NCBI GenBank assembly: GCA_002722175.1
Contig: PBKU01000019.1
Location: forward strand, 1-64,000
DNA: 64,000 nt
Direction of reading: 5' to 3'
Origin: Magnetovibrio sp.
GTDB taxonomy: Bacteria; Pseudomonadota; Alphaproteobacteria; Rhodospirillales; Casp-alpha2
Part shown: piece by piece, positions 8,643 through 19,966 of the stretch
How positions within the stretch are numbered: the stretch's first letter is position 1
Layout: each line of letters starts with the position of its first letter
Made by a program: the position numbers and the translations under genes
The notes under the pieces: model-generated
The model's database searches: none
What the model was told of the DNA's origin: nothing
Seen by the model: the letters and a program-made list of their open reading frames with translations, nothing else

Positions 8643-11600
8643 ATGACTCACTCAAGGAAAAAAGCAAAGGGATGGGAAATTTGGATTGATCGTGGCGGCA
8701 CTTTCACCGATCTTGTTGCCAAACGACCTGACGGACGAATCGTGACGCACAAATTATTGTCAGACAATCCTGAAAAGTATCAGGATAGTGCAATTTTTGG
8801 AATACGAGAGTTACTTCGCATTTCTAGTAGCAGCAAGATACCCGTCTCCCAAATTTCTAGTGTCAAAATAGGAACTACCATTGCAACAAACGCCCTAATT
8901 GAACGTAAGGGCGAACGAACGTTTTTACTAACTACAAAAGGTTTTAAAGATGCACTGCGCATCGGGTACCAAAATCGCCCTAAATTATTCGACCGACATA
9001 TAAAACTTGAGCAACTGCTTTATGAGCGAGTTGCGGAAGTATCAGAAAGGATATCTGCTACTGGAGAAATTGTCGCCCCACTCAATGAACAAGAAGCGAG
9101 GGATGTGCTTAGAGAAGCATACTCATTAGGATTTCGCTCGGTCGCAATAGTGTTTATGCACGCATTTCATTATCCAGCTCACGAAAATAGAGCTGAAGAA
9201 ATTGCAAAGGGTATTGGGTTTACACAAATTTCAACTTCTAACAAAACAAGCCCTCTAATCAAATTTATCCCACGTGGTGATACCACGGTCATAGATGCCT
9301 ATTTATCTCCAATACTTCAAAATTACGTAAAACGAATATCAAAAGACCTTTCAATCAAGGAGAATTCCCAACCAAAACTCATGTTCATGCAATCGAATGG
9401 TGGACTAACCAAATTTCCGCATTTTAAAGGAAAGAATGCAATTCTTTCTGGACCTGCGGGTGGCGTGGTAGGAATGGTTCGAACAGCTGAGTTAGAGGGT
9501 TTTTCCAATATAATTGGATTTGACATGGGTGGCACATCAACAGATGTTTCTCATTATGACGGACAACTCGAGCGGGTTTATGAAACAATAATTTCGGGAG
9601 TCAGAGTACGAACTCCTATGATGAAGATCCATACTATTGCTGCTGGAGGTGGGTCTATATTGCATTTTGATGGGGCACGATTCCGCGTAGGCCCAGATTC
9701 GGCAGGAGCCAATCCAGGACCCGCTAGTTATCGCAGAAACGGGCCGTTAACAGTAACTGATTGCAACGTTATGCTAGGCAAAATTCAAGCTGACTTCTTT
9801 CCCGCGCTTTTCGGGCCTGGTTCCAACCAACGTTTAGACGTGAAAGTGGTTCGAAAAAAGTTCTTAAAAATGGCCCAAAAAATTTCTTCGGGCAACGAGG
9901 AACCAGTCCCCGAGCCAGAAGAAATCGCCGAAGGATTTTTGCGAGTAGCAGTAGAAAATATGGCTAACGCAATAAAGAAAGTCTCTGTTCAACAAGGCCA
10001 TGATGTAACCCAATACACCCTTAATTGTTTTGGTGGCGCAGGCGGGCAACACGCGTGTTTAGTTGCCGATGCACTTGGGGTTAAACAAATTTTATTACAC
10101 CCTTTTGCGGGCATGTTATCAGCTTATGGTATAGGGCTAGCTGATGTTCGGGTGATCAGAGAGAAATCCATTGAAGCTTTGTTAGAACCTGGCATTCAGC
10201 TTAATCAAGAAATCAACAAACTAAAAGATGACGCGGAAAAAGCTGTAAAAGAACAAGGAGTTTTCCCAGAGAACATTACTGTGCAAAACAAAGTGCATAT
10301 TAGGTACCAAGGCACTGACAATGCCATCGTTGTTCCTTTCAACACGCCAAAAAAAATGAAGAAAACTTTTGAGCAAAAGCACCAAAAACAATTTGGCTTT
10401 ATAAACGAAAACAAGGGAATTGTATTAGAGTCTTTATCTGTGGAAGCTATCGGAAGTGAAAAAGAAATTTCCACCTTAATCAAGGCCGAAACAAATACCG
10501 TTTGCCAAGAGGCTTCTATTGTTCCAATTTACTGCGACGGAACATGGCAAAATGCTTCTATGGCCCACCGTTCAACGCTAAAGCAGTCTTTGGATGGACC
10601 CGCAATCATTTTAGATAATGGGGCCACAGTTATTGTGGAACCGGGTTGGTCAGCTCAACTAACTCCAAGACAGTCAATTATATTAAAACGGGTTGTATCT
10701 CGTCCAACATTTCATGCAGTTGAAGCTAAAGTTAATCCCGTAATGTTAGAAATTTTTAATAACCTATTCATGTCAATTGCTGAACAAATGGGGACAACTT
10801 TGGCTAATACTGCACATTCAATTAACATTAAAGAACGCCTTGATTTTTCATGTGCCCTGTTTGATCAAGATGGCAATTTAATTGCTAATGCGCCACATAT
10901 GCCTGTTCATATTGGTTCTATGGGAGATAGCATCCAATCTGTTATTAAAAAAAATAAAGGCCAAGAAAAGGTAGGTAACGTCTACGCTTTAAATGCACCA
11001 TATAATGGCGGAACTCACTTACCAGATATTACAATTGTTACTCCAGTATTTGATGACTCTAAAGCAACTATTTTATTTTATGTGGGCTCACGTGGACATC
11101 ATGCTGATATTGGGGGCATTACCCCCGGCTCTATGCCGCCAAACAGTAAATCAGTTGAAGAAGAAGGTATCTTAATTGACAATTTTTTGCTCGTTGAAAA
11201 TGGGATTTTTCGTGAAAATGCAATTGTAAAGCGCCTCTCGGCTGGGCCACATCCTGCCCGAAATATCAAACAAAATATTGCTGATTTACAAGCTCAGGTC
11301 GCCGCCAACGAAACCGGTGTTCGCGAACTTAGGAAATTAGTCAAGAATTTTGGAATAAAAGTTGTTCACAACTATATGAAATTTGTACAGGATAATGCTG
11401 AAAAGTGTATTCGGAATGCACTTGATTCACTGCATAGTGGGAAATTTAAATATATAATGGATACTGGAAGTAAGATTGAAATCGATATAAAAATTAACAA
11501 AAATAAACGATGTGCTACGATAGATTTTACCGGCACTTCAGCTCAGACAAACAATAATTTTAATGCTCCGTCATCTATCTGCACAGCTGCAGTTCTCTAT

Positions 11601-12278
11601 GTTTTTAGAACTTTGATCGATGAAGACATCCCACTAAATGCAGGCTGCCTAAAACCACTTAATATCATAATACCAAACGGCTGCATGCTAAAGCCCGATT
11701 ACCCCGCTGCTGTTGTCGCCGGAAACGTAGAGACATCACAATGCATAACTGACGCTATTTATGGGGCTCTAGGTGTTCTAGCATCATCCCAAGGCACTAT
11801 GAACAACCTAACCCTTGGGAATAACGAATACCAATACTATGAAACTATTTGCGGTGGTTCCGGTGCCGGACCGAATTTTGACGGAACTGATGCTGTACAT
11901 ACCCATATGACCAATTCTCGTCTTACTGATCCGGAAATACTTGAAAGCCGCATGCCTTTGCGAGTTGAAGAGTTCCAAATTCGACAGGGTTCTGGCGGAC
12001 ACGGGAAATATATAGGTGGCAACGGAACTATTCGTAAGTTACGAGCTCTAGAGCCGATGACCGCTGCAATCTTATCCCTACATCGAAAATTTGCACCTTT
12101 CGGATTAAACGGAGGAAAACCTGGTAAACGCGGTCACAATTGGGTAAAAAAAATAAATGGCTCCGTCACTAAATTAAACGGAACGGACCAGCTAAACCTA
12201 GATGCCGGAGATGTAATCGTCATTGAAACTCCGGGTGGAGGGGGTTTTGGGCATAAGGCGCAAAAAAAGTTATTTTAG
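8643..12278 (+). CDS. Fused HyuA-HyuB hydantoinase/5-oxoprolinase family protein
   Basis: 1211 residues, the size of a eukaryote-type 5-oxoprolinase with both subunits in one chain. The N-terminal half (1 to about 690) is HyuA-like with the ATP-binding RGGTFTDLV (18-26), [14 protein letters not shown], and a second phosphate loop FDMGGTSTD. The C-terminal half (about 695-1211) is HyuB-like, starting at [10 protein letters not shown] and including [21 protein letters not shown] and a final ETPGGGGFG. Such enzymes open cyclic amides (5-oxoproline, hydantoins) with ATP. The substrate cannot be told from sequence. The amidase gene at 14 kb on the same strand might process the product. Confidence 0.85.
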   Translation: MTHSRKKAKGWEIWIDRGGTFTDLVAKRPDGRIVTHKLLSDNPEKYQDSAIFGIRELLRISSSSKIPVSQISSVKIGTTIATNALIERKGERTFLLTTKGFKDALRIGYQNRPKLFDRHIKLEQLLYERVAEVSERISATGEIVAPLNEQEARDVLREAYSLGFRSVAIVFMHAFHYPAHENRAEEIAKGIGFTQISTSNKTSPLIKFIPRGDTTVIDAYLSPILQNYVKRISKDLSIKENSQPKLMFMQSNGGLTKFPHFKGKNAILSGPAGGVVGMVRTAELEGFSNIIGFDMGGTSTDVSHYDGQLERVYETIISGVRVRTPMMKIHTIAAGGGSILHFDGARFRVGPDSAGANPGPASYRRNGPLTVTDCNVMLGKIQADFFPALFGPGSNQRLDVKVVRKKFLKMAQKISSGNEEPVPEPEEIAEGFLRVAVENMANAIKKVSVQQGHDVTQYTLNCFGGAGGQHACLVADALGVKQILLHPFAGMLSAYGIGLADVRVIREKSIEALLEPGIQLNQEINKLKDDAEKAVKEQGVFPENITVQNKVHIRYQGTDNAIVVPFNTPKKMKKTFEQKHQKQFGFINENKGIVLESLSVEAIGSEKEISTLIKAETNTVCQEASIVPIYCDGTWQNASMAHRSTLKQSLDGPAIILDNGATVIVEPGWSAQLTPRQSIILKRVVSRPTFHAVEAKVNPVMLEIFNNLFMSIAEQMGTTLANTAHSINIKERLDFSCALFDQDGNLIANAPHMPVHIGSMGDSIQSVIKKNKGQEKVGNVYALNAPYNGGTHLPDITIVTPVFDDSKATILFYVGSRGHHADIGGITPGSMPPNSKSVEEEGILIDNFLLVENGIFRENAIVKRLSAGPHPARNIKQNIADLQAQVAANETGVRELRKLVKNFGIKVVHNYMKFVQDNAEKCIRNALDSLHSGKFKYIMDTGSKIEIDIKINKNKRCATIDFTGTSAQTNNNFNAPSSICTAAVLYVFRTLIDEDIPLNAGCLKPLNIIIPNGCMLKPDYPAAVVAGNVETSQCITDAIYGALGVLASSQGTMNNLTLGNNEYQYYETICGGSGAGPNFDGTDAVHTHMTNSRLTDPEILESRMPLRVEEFQIRQGSGGHGKYIGGNGTIRKLRALEPMTAAILSLHRKFAPFGLNGGKPGKRGHNWVKKINGSVTKLNGTDQLNLDAGDVIVIETPGGGGFGHKAQKKLF

Positions 12279-12586
12279 ATTTCTCTCCTTAACACCATGC
12301 TTCCGACTTTACTGTTAATTTTCTGATCTTGCTATTAGCAAGCTCTTCGTTGAAACCTCAAAAAATAATATTAAATTTCCTAGATTTTTCAAAAGCTTTC
12401 ACATAGTATCTTGGTTTTAAGATAAAAGGTTAAAGGGCTGACCCTAACCTTAACTACTACTTGATGCCGGGACTAGAAAAAAGCAGATCAAATTAAAAAT
12501 TTTCTAGTTTATAGAAAGACTAGTCTTTTGTGTTTCCTGGCTAATGTTGTAATACAGATCTGTTTTAAAGTGCGCGGATAAAAATT
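12279..12586. other. Intergenic region with an imperfect hairpin (12426-12452)
   Basis: 308 bases between the hydantoinase fusion gene and the TolC-like gene. An inverted repeat AAGGTTAaaGGG / CCCTAACCTT with a CTGA loop lies at 12426-12451; the left arm carries two extra A residues. There is no T-run behind it, so it is not a classical rho-independent terminator. Nothing else recognisable was seen. Confidence 0.3.
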
Positions 12587-13894
12587 ATGCTATTTTTTTC
12601 TCATTTAGCTATAACTGGGGTTCTGGTACTTTCTTTTATCACGACTACCTTTGCTAACCCTCTGGAAGTCGAGTTGAATGGGCTGATCGCAAACCACCCA
12701 CAGATCAAATCTGCAGAAAAAAATTTAGAAGCATCACGCCAGGAGGTAGGGTCCGCATTCTCACAGTTTCTCCCAACCGTTACAGCGTCTGGAGATATTG
12801 GTTACGAAGAGATCGACAGTCCAAGCACCCGTAGCAGCCAAGCAGACGGCGACTGGAATCGCGCTAAAAATGTAGCTGGCGTGACGGTTTCACAAAATCT
12901 TTTTAATGGGTTCTCTAACACCTCAGCGGTTAGAACTGCTCGTTTAAATAAAGAAATAGCACGTATCGGTGTGGAAACTACTCGCCAAGACCTGATCATG
13001 GAGGGCATAGAAGCTTATGTGGATATCCTCCGTCAACGTAGCCTGATCGAATTAGCACGCGAAAATGAAGCTACGATTCAGCGCCAATTAAAACTAGAGG
13101 ATGAACGAGTTCAACGGGGTTCGGGAATAACTGTAGACGTCTTGCAGGCAAAATCCCGGCTACAGCTTGCAAAAGAGCGACGTATAAATTTTGAGGGAGG
13201 CTTAGAAGACGCTATTTCCCGCTATATGCAAACTTTTGATCACCCGCCAAATATAGATGAAATGGTTGACCCCTTCCCACCAATGGACCTCATACCTAGC
13301 GAATTATCAGCAGCCGTCGATATAGCTACGGCTAGAAACCCAGCCATTGGAAACTCTGGAACCTCGATAGAAGTGGCACGCGAAAGTCGTCGGTTAGCCC
13401 GAGCCGAGCTTTTCCCAACAATTGATCTGGAAGGTGCTATGAATTACGAAAAGCATAACAGCGCTACAATAGGAACAAGAAGAGATTACTCAGTCGTAGT
13501 TTCTGCTTCGTGGGATCTTTTTACGGGATTTTCCTCTCGTTATTCACGTGCAAAAGCAAGCTATGATTATCAAGCTACCAAGGACGATTACGAATTTTCT
13601 TTGCGTAAAGTTATTGAACAAACAAAGTTAGCATGGCAAGCCTTGCTTACAGCTCGCGAGCGTCTTGAGCTCCTGGAAAATGCTGTAAATATTGCAACAG
13701 AGGTTTTCGGGTCAAGAAAAAAGCTACGAGAAGCCGGTAAAGAGACCGTTATTAACGTTCTTGACGCGGAAAATGAAGTTAATAATGCACAAACAAACTT
13801 CAATTCAGCAACCTATGATGAGCGGGTCGCTGTTTATCGGCTCCTACGTGCAATGGGGCAACTCAGCAAAAACAATTTAGGTCTCGATTTCTAA
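12587..13894 (+). CDS. TolC-family outer membrane efflux/secretion channel
   Basis: 435 residues with an N-terminal signal peptide (about 1-23, ending at TTFA-N). Two outer-membrane-efflux repeats follow, with the typical ANHPQIKSAEKNLEASRQ start, the tip motif SQNLFNGFSN and its counterpart SWDLFTGFSSR in the second half, and long amphipathic helices. This is the TolC-type trimeric channel of type I secretion or tripartite efflux. No periplasmic adaptor or inner-membrane pump gene is adjacent; the ABC exporter at 15-20 kb is on the other strand and is not a usual TolC partner, so the partner is unknown. Confidence 0.88.
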   Translation: MLFFSHLAITGVLVLSFITTTFANPLEVELNGLIANHPQIKSAEKNLEASRQEVGSAFSQFLPTVTASGDIGYEEIDSPSTRSSQADGDWNRAKNVAGVTVSQNLFNGFSNTSAVRTARLNKEIARIGVETTRQDLIMEGIEAYVDILRQRSLIELARENEATIQRQLKLEDERVQRGSGITVDVLQAKSRLQLAKERRINFEGGLEDAISRYMQTFDHPPNIDEMVDPFPPMDLIPSELSAAVDIATARNPAIGNSGTSIEVARESRRLARAELFPTIDLEGAMNYEKHNSATIGTRRDYSVVVSASWDLFTGFSSRYSRAKASYDYQATKDDYEFSLRKVIEQTKLAWQALLTARERLELLENAVNIATEVFGSRKKLREAGKETVINVLDAENEVNNAQTNFNSATYDERVAVYRLLRAMGQLSKNNLGLDF

Positions 13895-14028
13895 TTAACT
13901 GAACTAGAGTTTTCAATGGGATAACACAAAATTTACTTATACGCCGACTATATGCCTAAACAAAATGAAGCTCCAACAATTGTTGAATAGTCCCATAAAG
14001 AAAGCGCCAAGTTGCATATGCTTATTAC

Positions 14029-15363
14029 ATGTCTGAAAACCTGACCCAATTATCTGCTTTCAAAGCGAGAGAACTATTTAGTTCTGGAAAAATATCCCCA
14101 ACACAACTGTTATCGGCATGTTTAAACCGTTACACAGCGCGCGAAAGGAAAATCGGGGCGTGGGCTTGTTTGGACCCCGAAGATGCATTAAACCAGGCAA
14201 AACAATGCGATTCGTATAATAAAAGCGTCCTAAGCAATCGCCCTTTACACGGCCTTCCAATCGGTATCAAAGATATTTTTGATACGGGTGACCTTCCAAC
14301 TGAATATGGTTCAAAAATTTTCTTGGGTCATCAGCCACAATACGATTCAAACGTCGTTAAACTGCTTAAAAAAGCGGGCGCTATTATTATGGGTAAAACT
14401 ATAACCACTGAATTTGCATTATCGGCGCCAGCAAAAACCCGGAACCCCGTGGCGTATGGCCAAACTCCAGGGGGATCCTCAAGTGGCTCAGCAGCAGCTG
14501 TCGCAGATTTAATGGTACCTCTGTCAATCGGCTCACAAACTGGTGGGTCAGTCCTAAGGCCTGCCTCATATTGCGGAATATATGGCTTTAAGCCGTCCTT
14601 TGACAAGATATCATGCGAGGGAATGATGCGCTTAGCAGAACGTCTAGATCATGTGGGTATTTTTGCCCGCCATTTAAAAGATATAGCCTTAGTCAGCGAT
14701 GTTTTGATAAAAACTGAGCATACAACACAATCTAATTCTATTTTCCCTAACCATTCGATAAGTAAAGCTTTAGGTACACCACTTCCGCGTAAACCTCGTT
14801 TAGCTTTTATAAAAGGGATTCCCTGGCAGAAAACAGAAAACTATATGAATGATCTTTGTCACCACTGGACTAGATCTTTAAAATGTACCGTCGATTACTT
14901 GAAACTTGAAGAACCGTTTGACTGCGCTTTAGACTGCCATACTACAATCTTGAATGCTAATTTGTATTATAACTTCAAACATCTACTTAATAAATACCCT
15001 AAAAAATTTCATCCAATAACCAAGAAGCGGATTTTGGCTGGCAAAGGCATTTCCGCGTCCACTTATATTGCGGTACTCGAGAAGACTAACCTGATCGAAA
15101 TAGAGGCTCAAAAACTATTCACCAAATTTGATGCTTTAATTACTGCATCTGCTCCTGGGCAACCTCCTTCCCTTGAAACCACTGGAAGTTCGGTGATGCA
15201 ACAAACCTGGACATTGCTCGGCAACCCATGCTTTTCTCTCCCAGTCCTTACAGGGCCAAATCGATTGCCTGTTGGGATTCAAATTATAGGTGCCAGGGGA
15301 AATGACAAATTCCTTTTCAGGGTAGCTCGCTGGCTTATGGACAGAACAAGATTTCATCCTTAA
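14029..15363 (+). CDS. Amidase-signature family hydrolase (paralogue of the 53-kb amidase)
   Basis: 444 residues. The amidase-signature core is clear: catalytic lysine in IGIKDIFDT, the glycine/serine-rich TPGGSSSGSAAAVAD loop, and GSQTGGSVLRPASYCG with the cis-serine and nucleophile serine. These enzymes hydrolyse linear amides; the natural substrate is unknown. It shares long stretches with the amidase at 52959-54254, so the two are paralogues. Its TAA stop overlaps the convergent DUF4340 gene's stop in a TTAA palindrome. The C-terminal half is more divergent than the catalytic core. Confidence 0.85.
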   Translation: MSENLTQLSAFKARELFSSGKISPTQLLSACLNRYTARERKIGAWACLDPEDALNQAKQCDSYNKSVLSNRPLHGLPIGIKDIFDTGDLPTEYGSKIFLGHQPQYDSNVVKLLKKAGAIIMGKTITTEFALSAPAKTRNPVAYGQTPGGSSSGSAAAVADLMVPLSIGSQTGGSVLRPASYCGIYGFKPSFDKISCEGMMRLAERLDHVGIFARHLKDIALVSDVLIKTEHTTQSNSIFPNHSISKALGTPLPRKPRLAFIKGIPWQKTENYMNDLCHHWTRSLKCTVDYLKLEEPFDCALDCHTTILNANLYYNFKHLLNKYPKKFHPITKKRILAGKGISASTYIAVLEKTNLIEIEAQKLFTKFDALITASAPGQPPSLETTGSSVMQQTWTLLGNPCFSLPVLTGPNRLPVGIQIIGARGNDKFLFRVARWLMDRTRFHP

Positions 15364-16379
15364 GATTTTTTGTCAATTTCCTGCAATAACTGGTCACTTC
15401 TTCTTGATAATTGATTAAAATGATAGTCCGGAATATTGTAAGCCCAGCTAGAAGTACGCGCATTAATTTGCGATGCCTTCTCGCCACCAACTGCCCGAAC
15501 AGTTATCCATTTTTTCTCCGCGCTGGAAAACAACGTAAGGTTTAAGGTTGTTCCGCCTTTTATGCTATAGTTGACCACTGTTTTTTGAGCATCTGCTAGC
15601 GACAATTTGTTTGCTTTTCTTACATCATTGAGCAACAAATTATCGATGACAGACACAAAGGACCTTGGAATGTCAGTATCCATCACGGATTTACCTGCAG
15701 GTATATCAACCAAAACAAACCCATCAGGACTTGCATTTACTTTAACCGTCGTCCCATCTGGGTGAGTAATAATCACTCCTTCTACTTGATCCTCATTTAT
15801 ATCAATAATCTGGCGAACCAACCAATCTCTAGGTTCGACCCCCAAATCGATATGACCAAGAGCCAACCAAGCCTGTTCTTCATTTGGACGGCGAACATAA
15901 ATACCTCCGGCGCCGGCTGTTTGCGGCAAAGAAAAATTGCCGCGGCCAACGATCAAATCTGCCATCGAACCCATATCCTTATCATATAAAGTAACTTGCT
16001 GCGATTTTGCCAAAGAGGCCCCTGGATTTTCTAGGTGTAATTTTTTTAAACGATCCTTTTTCCGTGTTTTGGCCTCTAAGAACTTTAGTTGAGAAAGACC
16101 AAAAATAACCTGAGCTATCTTGTTTTCTTGAACTGGATAGTTATCGGATTCAACCAAGCCCCAACCTGACGCTCCCTTCTCAAAAGTCAAAATATCCCCG
16201 GCATGCTGAACCTTGACCTTCATTACAGTGTCTGCTGTTTTGATTAGCTTTGGGAAAAATAGTTCACCATCAGGGATTGCCGCCTTATATGATGGCTTAA
16301 GGCTCAAAGTGATAAAAACGAGAAAAACTGAATAAATTGCCCCAGTAGAAAGAATAAAAAAGTTTCGCTTTGCCACCAA
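15360..16379 (-). CDS. DUF4340 domain protein of a Gld-type ABC system
   Basis: 339 residues with one N-terminal transmembrane helix (about 7-26) and a large periplasmic part with beta-rich repeats (GDILTFEKGASGWGLVESDNYPV), as in DUF4340 proteins. These proteins are usually encoded after a GldG-like gene and an ABC-2 permease, as here. The function is not established; a role in envelope export or assembly is an inference from context. The start is TTG preceded by AGGAG; a GTG follows immediately. Last gene of the four-gene operon. Confidence 0.8.
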   Translation of the reverse strand: MVAKRNFFILSTGAIYSVFLVFITLSLKPSYKAAIPDGELFFPKLIKTADTVMKVKVQHAGDILTFEKGASGWGLVESDNYPVQENKIAQVIFGLSQLKFLEAKTRKKDRLKKLHLENPGASLAKSQQVTLYDKDMGSMADLIVGRGNFSLPQTAGAGGIYVRRPNEEQAWLALGHIDLGVEPRDWLVRQIIDINEDQVEGVIITHPDGTTVKVNASPDGFVLVDIPAGKSVMDTDIPRSFVSVIDNLLLNDVRKANKLSLADAQKTVVNYSIKGGTTLNLTLFSSAEKKWITVRAVGGEKASQINARTSSWAYNIPDYHFNQLSRRSDQLLQEIDKKS

Positions 16380-16388
16380 CTTTTACTC

Positions 16389-18269
16389 CTACGCGCTTAC
16401 CTTGCCTCGCTTTGCTTTGCGAAGTGCTGCCCACACTAAAGAAAAAAGCCCCAAGATAAGAGGTATAAATGCAATATTAAAAAACTTCAGCCATCCATCC
16501 AAATTATCAATATCCCTCCGTAAGGCTAACTGCACTCCACGCAACTCTTTGCGAATTAATACCATCTGGCGACGAAAGTCATTAACAGCTTCACGATCTT
16601 CCTCATTAACAATACTGTCTCCATTCACCTGTTTTTGTTCCAAAAGATCATTCAGTTTTGCCTGCACCACCGCTAAACGTTTTTCCAATTCCTGTTCTTT
16701 TACGAGGTATTTTCTCTCAGCATTTTGCCGAATGTTTTCTACCAATGTAAACGGCCTGCTGGTCTCGCCACGTCCACGAAGCCCAATTAGTGCAGGGCCA
16801 CCACCTAAGTTTTCAAGAAGGTTAATAACAAACGCACCGTTATGTGCATGGGGTATAGATAAAAGCTTATCAAAGAGTTTACGTTCTTGTATCCAAAACT
16901 GATCATGCAGCATATCTGTATCTGCTACGACAACCACATTAATGGATTTTTCGGCAATAGTTTTATGAGAACCTAGTTTTTCTTTTGATACTGAGTCCAA
17001 AGAATAAGCTGATTTAGCTTTTCCTTTAATTCGCGCTGCAAATGTTAATGTTTTACCACCTGGTTTGAAATCCCTGTATAGGCCCACGACGTCCGGTTGA
17101 TTTTGAATTTTTTTACGTTCTATTTGCATGGCTTTCTTGCCTGACCTAATTAGCGGGTAAAATTCAGTCCCAGCACTTGGAATAGCCTCCAAGATGCCCC
17201 CTGACGCAATATTAATACGGTCTATTTCTGCTAGAGCCGCATCGTTAGAATCTAGATTTCTCCTACCAAACTTCAACCATGCAACATAATCAGCCGTTGC
17301 GACTTTACCCTTCAAATTCACATTAACGCGACGGGCCGACTCAAGATCTCCCAATACGCTTTCACGTATCAACTTAACCCCCCAAGCACTTAATATCTTG
17401 CCAAAGTCAGATTCCCCAGCTTGGGGGACCCCACGATTCAAAGCCATCCCAATTTCGGCATTTGGGTCTACAAAAACCAGTGCTCGACCGCCGTTCAACA
17501 CAAACTGGTCAATTGCATACGATAGTTGAGGTGTCAGATTTCGGGGATGGACTATAAGTAGCGTGCCAACTTCCTTGGGAATTTCTGAAGCATCAGGTTC
17601 AATAGTCTGAACATCAAATAAATCATGCACCTGATTCATCACGGCCCACGGCTGCATTCTTTGAGAAGTTACCCCAGGTGTCATTTGTCCGTTTATTGGC
17701 AAACTTGAAACAAGTCCAACCGATTGGCGCTGAGTAACAGATAATTTATGGATTATCTTTGTCAAATCATATTCCAAGAATGCTTCCCGCTCTGAACTCA
17801 TGTATGGAATAGTTTCGATATCATCTACGCTATTTAATGCCACTAACCCAAAGTACCCTAAATCACCCGCATTACCTAATGGAATACCCTGAATCCCAAA
17901 TGAAACAGCTCGATCTTCAGTATCGGAAAATGGCTCAGGGTTAAAAAGTTCTAGGCGCACTTTCCCTCTTGAGATATGCTCGTACCGTTCAAGAAGTTCC
18001 CGCACTCGACCAAAATAAGCAGACTGAGCAGGGCTTATTTCTCCTAAAATTTTTGAAAAATAGAGCCGGACAACAACTTCTTCATCTACATTCAATAATA
18101 CTTTCTTAGTTCCCTCTGAGAGAGTAAAAAGACCCTGTTCTGAAAAATCCAGGCGGAAACTCTTGAAAAAAGAGCTTGAAACTATGTTCGAACAAACAAA
18201 GATGATAAGGGCAAGTATTATTGAAAACCCGTGCACTACTGAACGATTAAAATGCTTTGAGAGAACCAT
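16389..18269 (-). CDS. GldG-like ABC transporter auxiliary protein
   Basis: 626 residues. An N-terminal membrane helix (about 14-35), a long periplasmic region with the ABC_transp_aux features (RLDFSEQGLFTLSEGT, VRLYFSK, and the ALVFVDPNAEIG segment), a coiled coil (about 525-590) and a C-terminal membrane helix (about 595-615) followed by a basic tail. Homologous to GldG, which in Bacteroidetes acts with GldA and GldF in gliding; in proteobacteria the substrate is unknown. Two bases separate it from the permease gene. Confidence 0.85.
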   Translation of the reverse strand: MVLSKHFNRSVVHGFSIILALIIFVCSNIVSSSFFKSFRLDFSEQGLFTLSEGTKKVLLNVDEEVVVRLYFSKILGEISPAQSAYFGRVRELLERYEHISRGKVRLELFNPEPFSDTEDRAVSFGIQGIPLGNAGDLGYFGLVALNSVDDIETIPYMSSEREAFLEYDLTKIIHKLSVTQRQSVGLVSSLPINGQMTPGVTSQRMQPWAVMNQVHDLFDVQTIEPDASEIPKEVGTLLIVHPRNLTPQLSYAIDQFVLNGGRALVFVDPNAEIGMALNRGVPQAGESDFGKILSAWGVKLIRESVLGDLESARRVNVNLKGKVATADYVAWLKFGRRNLDSNDAALAEIDRINIASGGILEAIPSAGTEFYPLIRSGKKAMQIERKKIQNQPDVVGLYRDFKPGGKTLTFAARIKGKAKSAYSLDSVSKEKLGSHKTIAEKSINVVVVADTDMLHDQFWIQERKLFDKLLSIPHAHNGAFVINLLENLGGGPALIGLRGRGETSRPFTLVENIRQNAERKYLVKEQELEKRLAVVQAKLNDLLEQKQVNGDSIVNEEDREAVNDFRRQMVLIRKELRGVQLALRRDIDNLDGWLKFFNIAFIPLILGLFSLVWAALRKAKRGKVSA

Positions 18270-18270
18270 T

Positions 18271-19014
18271 TCAGGAGCCTTTTTTCAACTCAACAATAAT
18301 AATGTTCGAAAACAAAAAAAAGGCTATCAAAGACCCAAAAAAGAATAAATGGTGCAAATCCATGATGCCTCGCATCATTTCACTAAAATGGGTTAAAAAA
18401 CTCATCTGAGAAATTACTTGAACAACTGGGGCTGGTGCCCAAGACCGAAAAAAATTCAGAACTAATTCCACACCACTCATTGCAAAAAGAAAACAAATAA
18501 CTGCGGCAAGTATAAAGGCTATCACTTGGTTCTTAGTCATAGCAGAAACACATGCCCCAATTGATAAAAAAGCACCTGAAATTATAAAGCTCCCCAGATA
18601 AGCTGCAAAAACCACCCCATTATCTGGGGTGCCCAACACATTAACTGTGATCCACATAGGAAAAGTCAAAAATAATGATATCCCACAAAACATCCAAGCA
18701 GCGATAAATTTTCCAAATACCGCCTGCCCCGTCGAAACAGGCAATGTTAATAAGAGCTCGATAGTTCCCGACTTTCTTTCTTCAGCCCATAATCTCATAG
18801 CTATCGCTGGAACAAGCATTAGATAAAGCCACGGATGGTACGAAAAAAATGCGTCGAGATCTGCTCTTCCCCGGGCAAAAAATCCCCCAATATAAAATGC
18901 AAAAGCCCCTGTCAGTGCTAGGAAAATACATATAAAGATTAATGCTATGGGAGTCGAAAAGTATGCGCGAAATTCTCTCTTGATTACAATATGTAATTTA
19001 TTCATTTTCTTCAT
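18271..19014 (-). CDS. ABC-2 type transporter permease (GldF-like)
   Basis: 247 residues with six hydrophobic segments and the typical N-terminal cytoplasmic KREFRAYFSTPIALIF followed by a conserved MRLWAEERKSGTIELLLTLPVS loop, characteristic of ABC-2 permeases of the GldF/NosY type. It forms the membrane channel with the ATPase encoded just upstream, whose gene it overlaps by 17 bases; a start at the second Met (19005) would shorten the overlap. Confidence 0.9.
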   Translation of the reverse strand: MKKMNKLHIVIKREFRAYFSTPIALIFICIFLALTGAFAFYIGGFFARGRADLDAFFSYHPWLYLMLVPAIAMRLWAEERKSGTIELLLTLPVSTGQAVFGKFIAAWMFCGISLFLTFPMWITVNVLGTPDNGVVFAAYLGSFIISGAFLSIGACVSAMTKNQVIAFILAAVICFLFAMSGVELVLNFFRSWAPAPVVQVISQMSFLTHFSEMMRGIMDLHHLFFFGSLIAFFLFSNIIIVELKKGS

Positions 19015-19966
19015 CTACCTCGGCCACCTGCTCCGTAACAAGACGAAATACTTCCTCTAGTGCTCCGCGTTCTGTGTTCAGGTTAAAAATATTGTACCCC
19101 CTGGAACTAAGCATCGCACTGACCTCCAACGTTATATTTTTATTTTTTTTGGGGAATACGCGAATTTCAGCTTTGTTACTGTCTTTCTGATCCATCTCTG
19201 CAGATTCGACGGTTGTTAACCTGGAAATATCTGAGAGGGCAGCTTGTGCATCAACGGAATCAAGCTGAACCGTTAACGAATTACGAAGAGGCGAACGTAA
19301 TAACAATTCTTCTGGGGTTCCATCCACCAAGATGCGACCATGAGCAATGATAATTGCTCGGGTGCAGACTGCCTCAACTTCCTCTAGAATATGCGTTGAA
19401 ACAATAACTGCCTTATCTGCAGACATATTCCTAATCAGTTGTCGGACTTGATATTTTTGATTTGGGTCTAGTCCGTCGGTTGGCTCATCAAGGATGAGGA
19501 TTGGTGGATCATGAATTATTGCCTGCGCTAATCCAACACGACGTTTATACCCTTTCGATAATGTTTCAATAGTCTGGTTTAGAACTTTCCCGATATCTAC
19601 CTTATTGATAGCTTCTTCAATTAAACGTCGCCCCTCCGATCCATAAAGACCCCGAATTTCAGCAATAAATTTTAAAAAGGATTTAGGTGTCATTTCCCCA
19701 TATAGCGGTGCGCCTTCCGGAAGATAGCCAATCATTTTTTTAATTGCGACAGGTTGTTCGGCTACATCATGGCTGACAATCTTGACCGAGCCAGACGTTG
19801 GTGAGAGAAAACCCGTAATCATCTTCATAGTGGTTGATTTCCCCGCACCATTTGGTCCAAGGAAACCAAGCACTTCCCCCTTTTGCACATTTAACGAAAT
19901 ATTGTCAACCGCACGTAGAGAACCAAATGCCTTCGTTAAATTATCTAGTTGAATCATGGATGTCAT
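18998..19966 (-). CDS. ABC transporter ATP-binding protein (GldA-like)
   Basis: 322 residues. Walker A GPNGAGKST (about 38-46), signature LSKGYKRRVGLAQA (about 138-151), Walker B ILILDEPTDGLDP and H-loop VSTHILEE are all intact, followed by a C-terminal regulatory domain of about 100 residues (DUF4162-like) as in ABC-2 exporters. First gene of the minus-strand operon ATPase - permease - GldG-like - DUF4340. The cargo is not predictable from sequence. Confidence 0.92.
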   Translation of the reverse strand: MTSMIQLDNLTKAFGSLRAVDNISLNVQKGEVLGFLGPNGAGKSTTMKMITGFLSPTSGSVKIVSHDVAEQPVAIKKMIGYLPEGAPLYGEMTPKSFLKFIAEIRGLYGSEGRRLIEEAINKVDIGKVLNQTIETLSKGYKRRVGLAQAIIHDPPILILDEPTDGLDPNQKYQVRQLIRNMSADKAVIVSTHILEEVEAVCTRAIIIAHGRILVDGTPEELLLRSPLRNSLTVQLDSVDAQAALSDISRLTTVESAEMDQKDSNKAEIRVFPKKNKNITLEVSAMLSSRGYNIFNLNTERGALEEVFRLVTEQVAEVDEENE

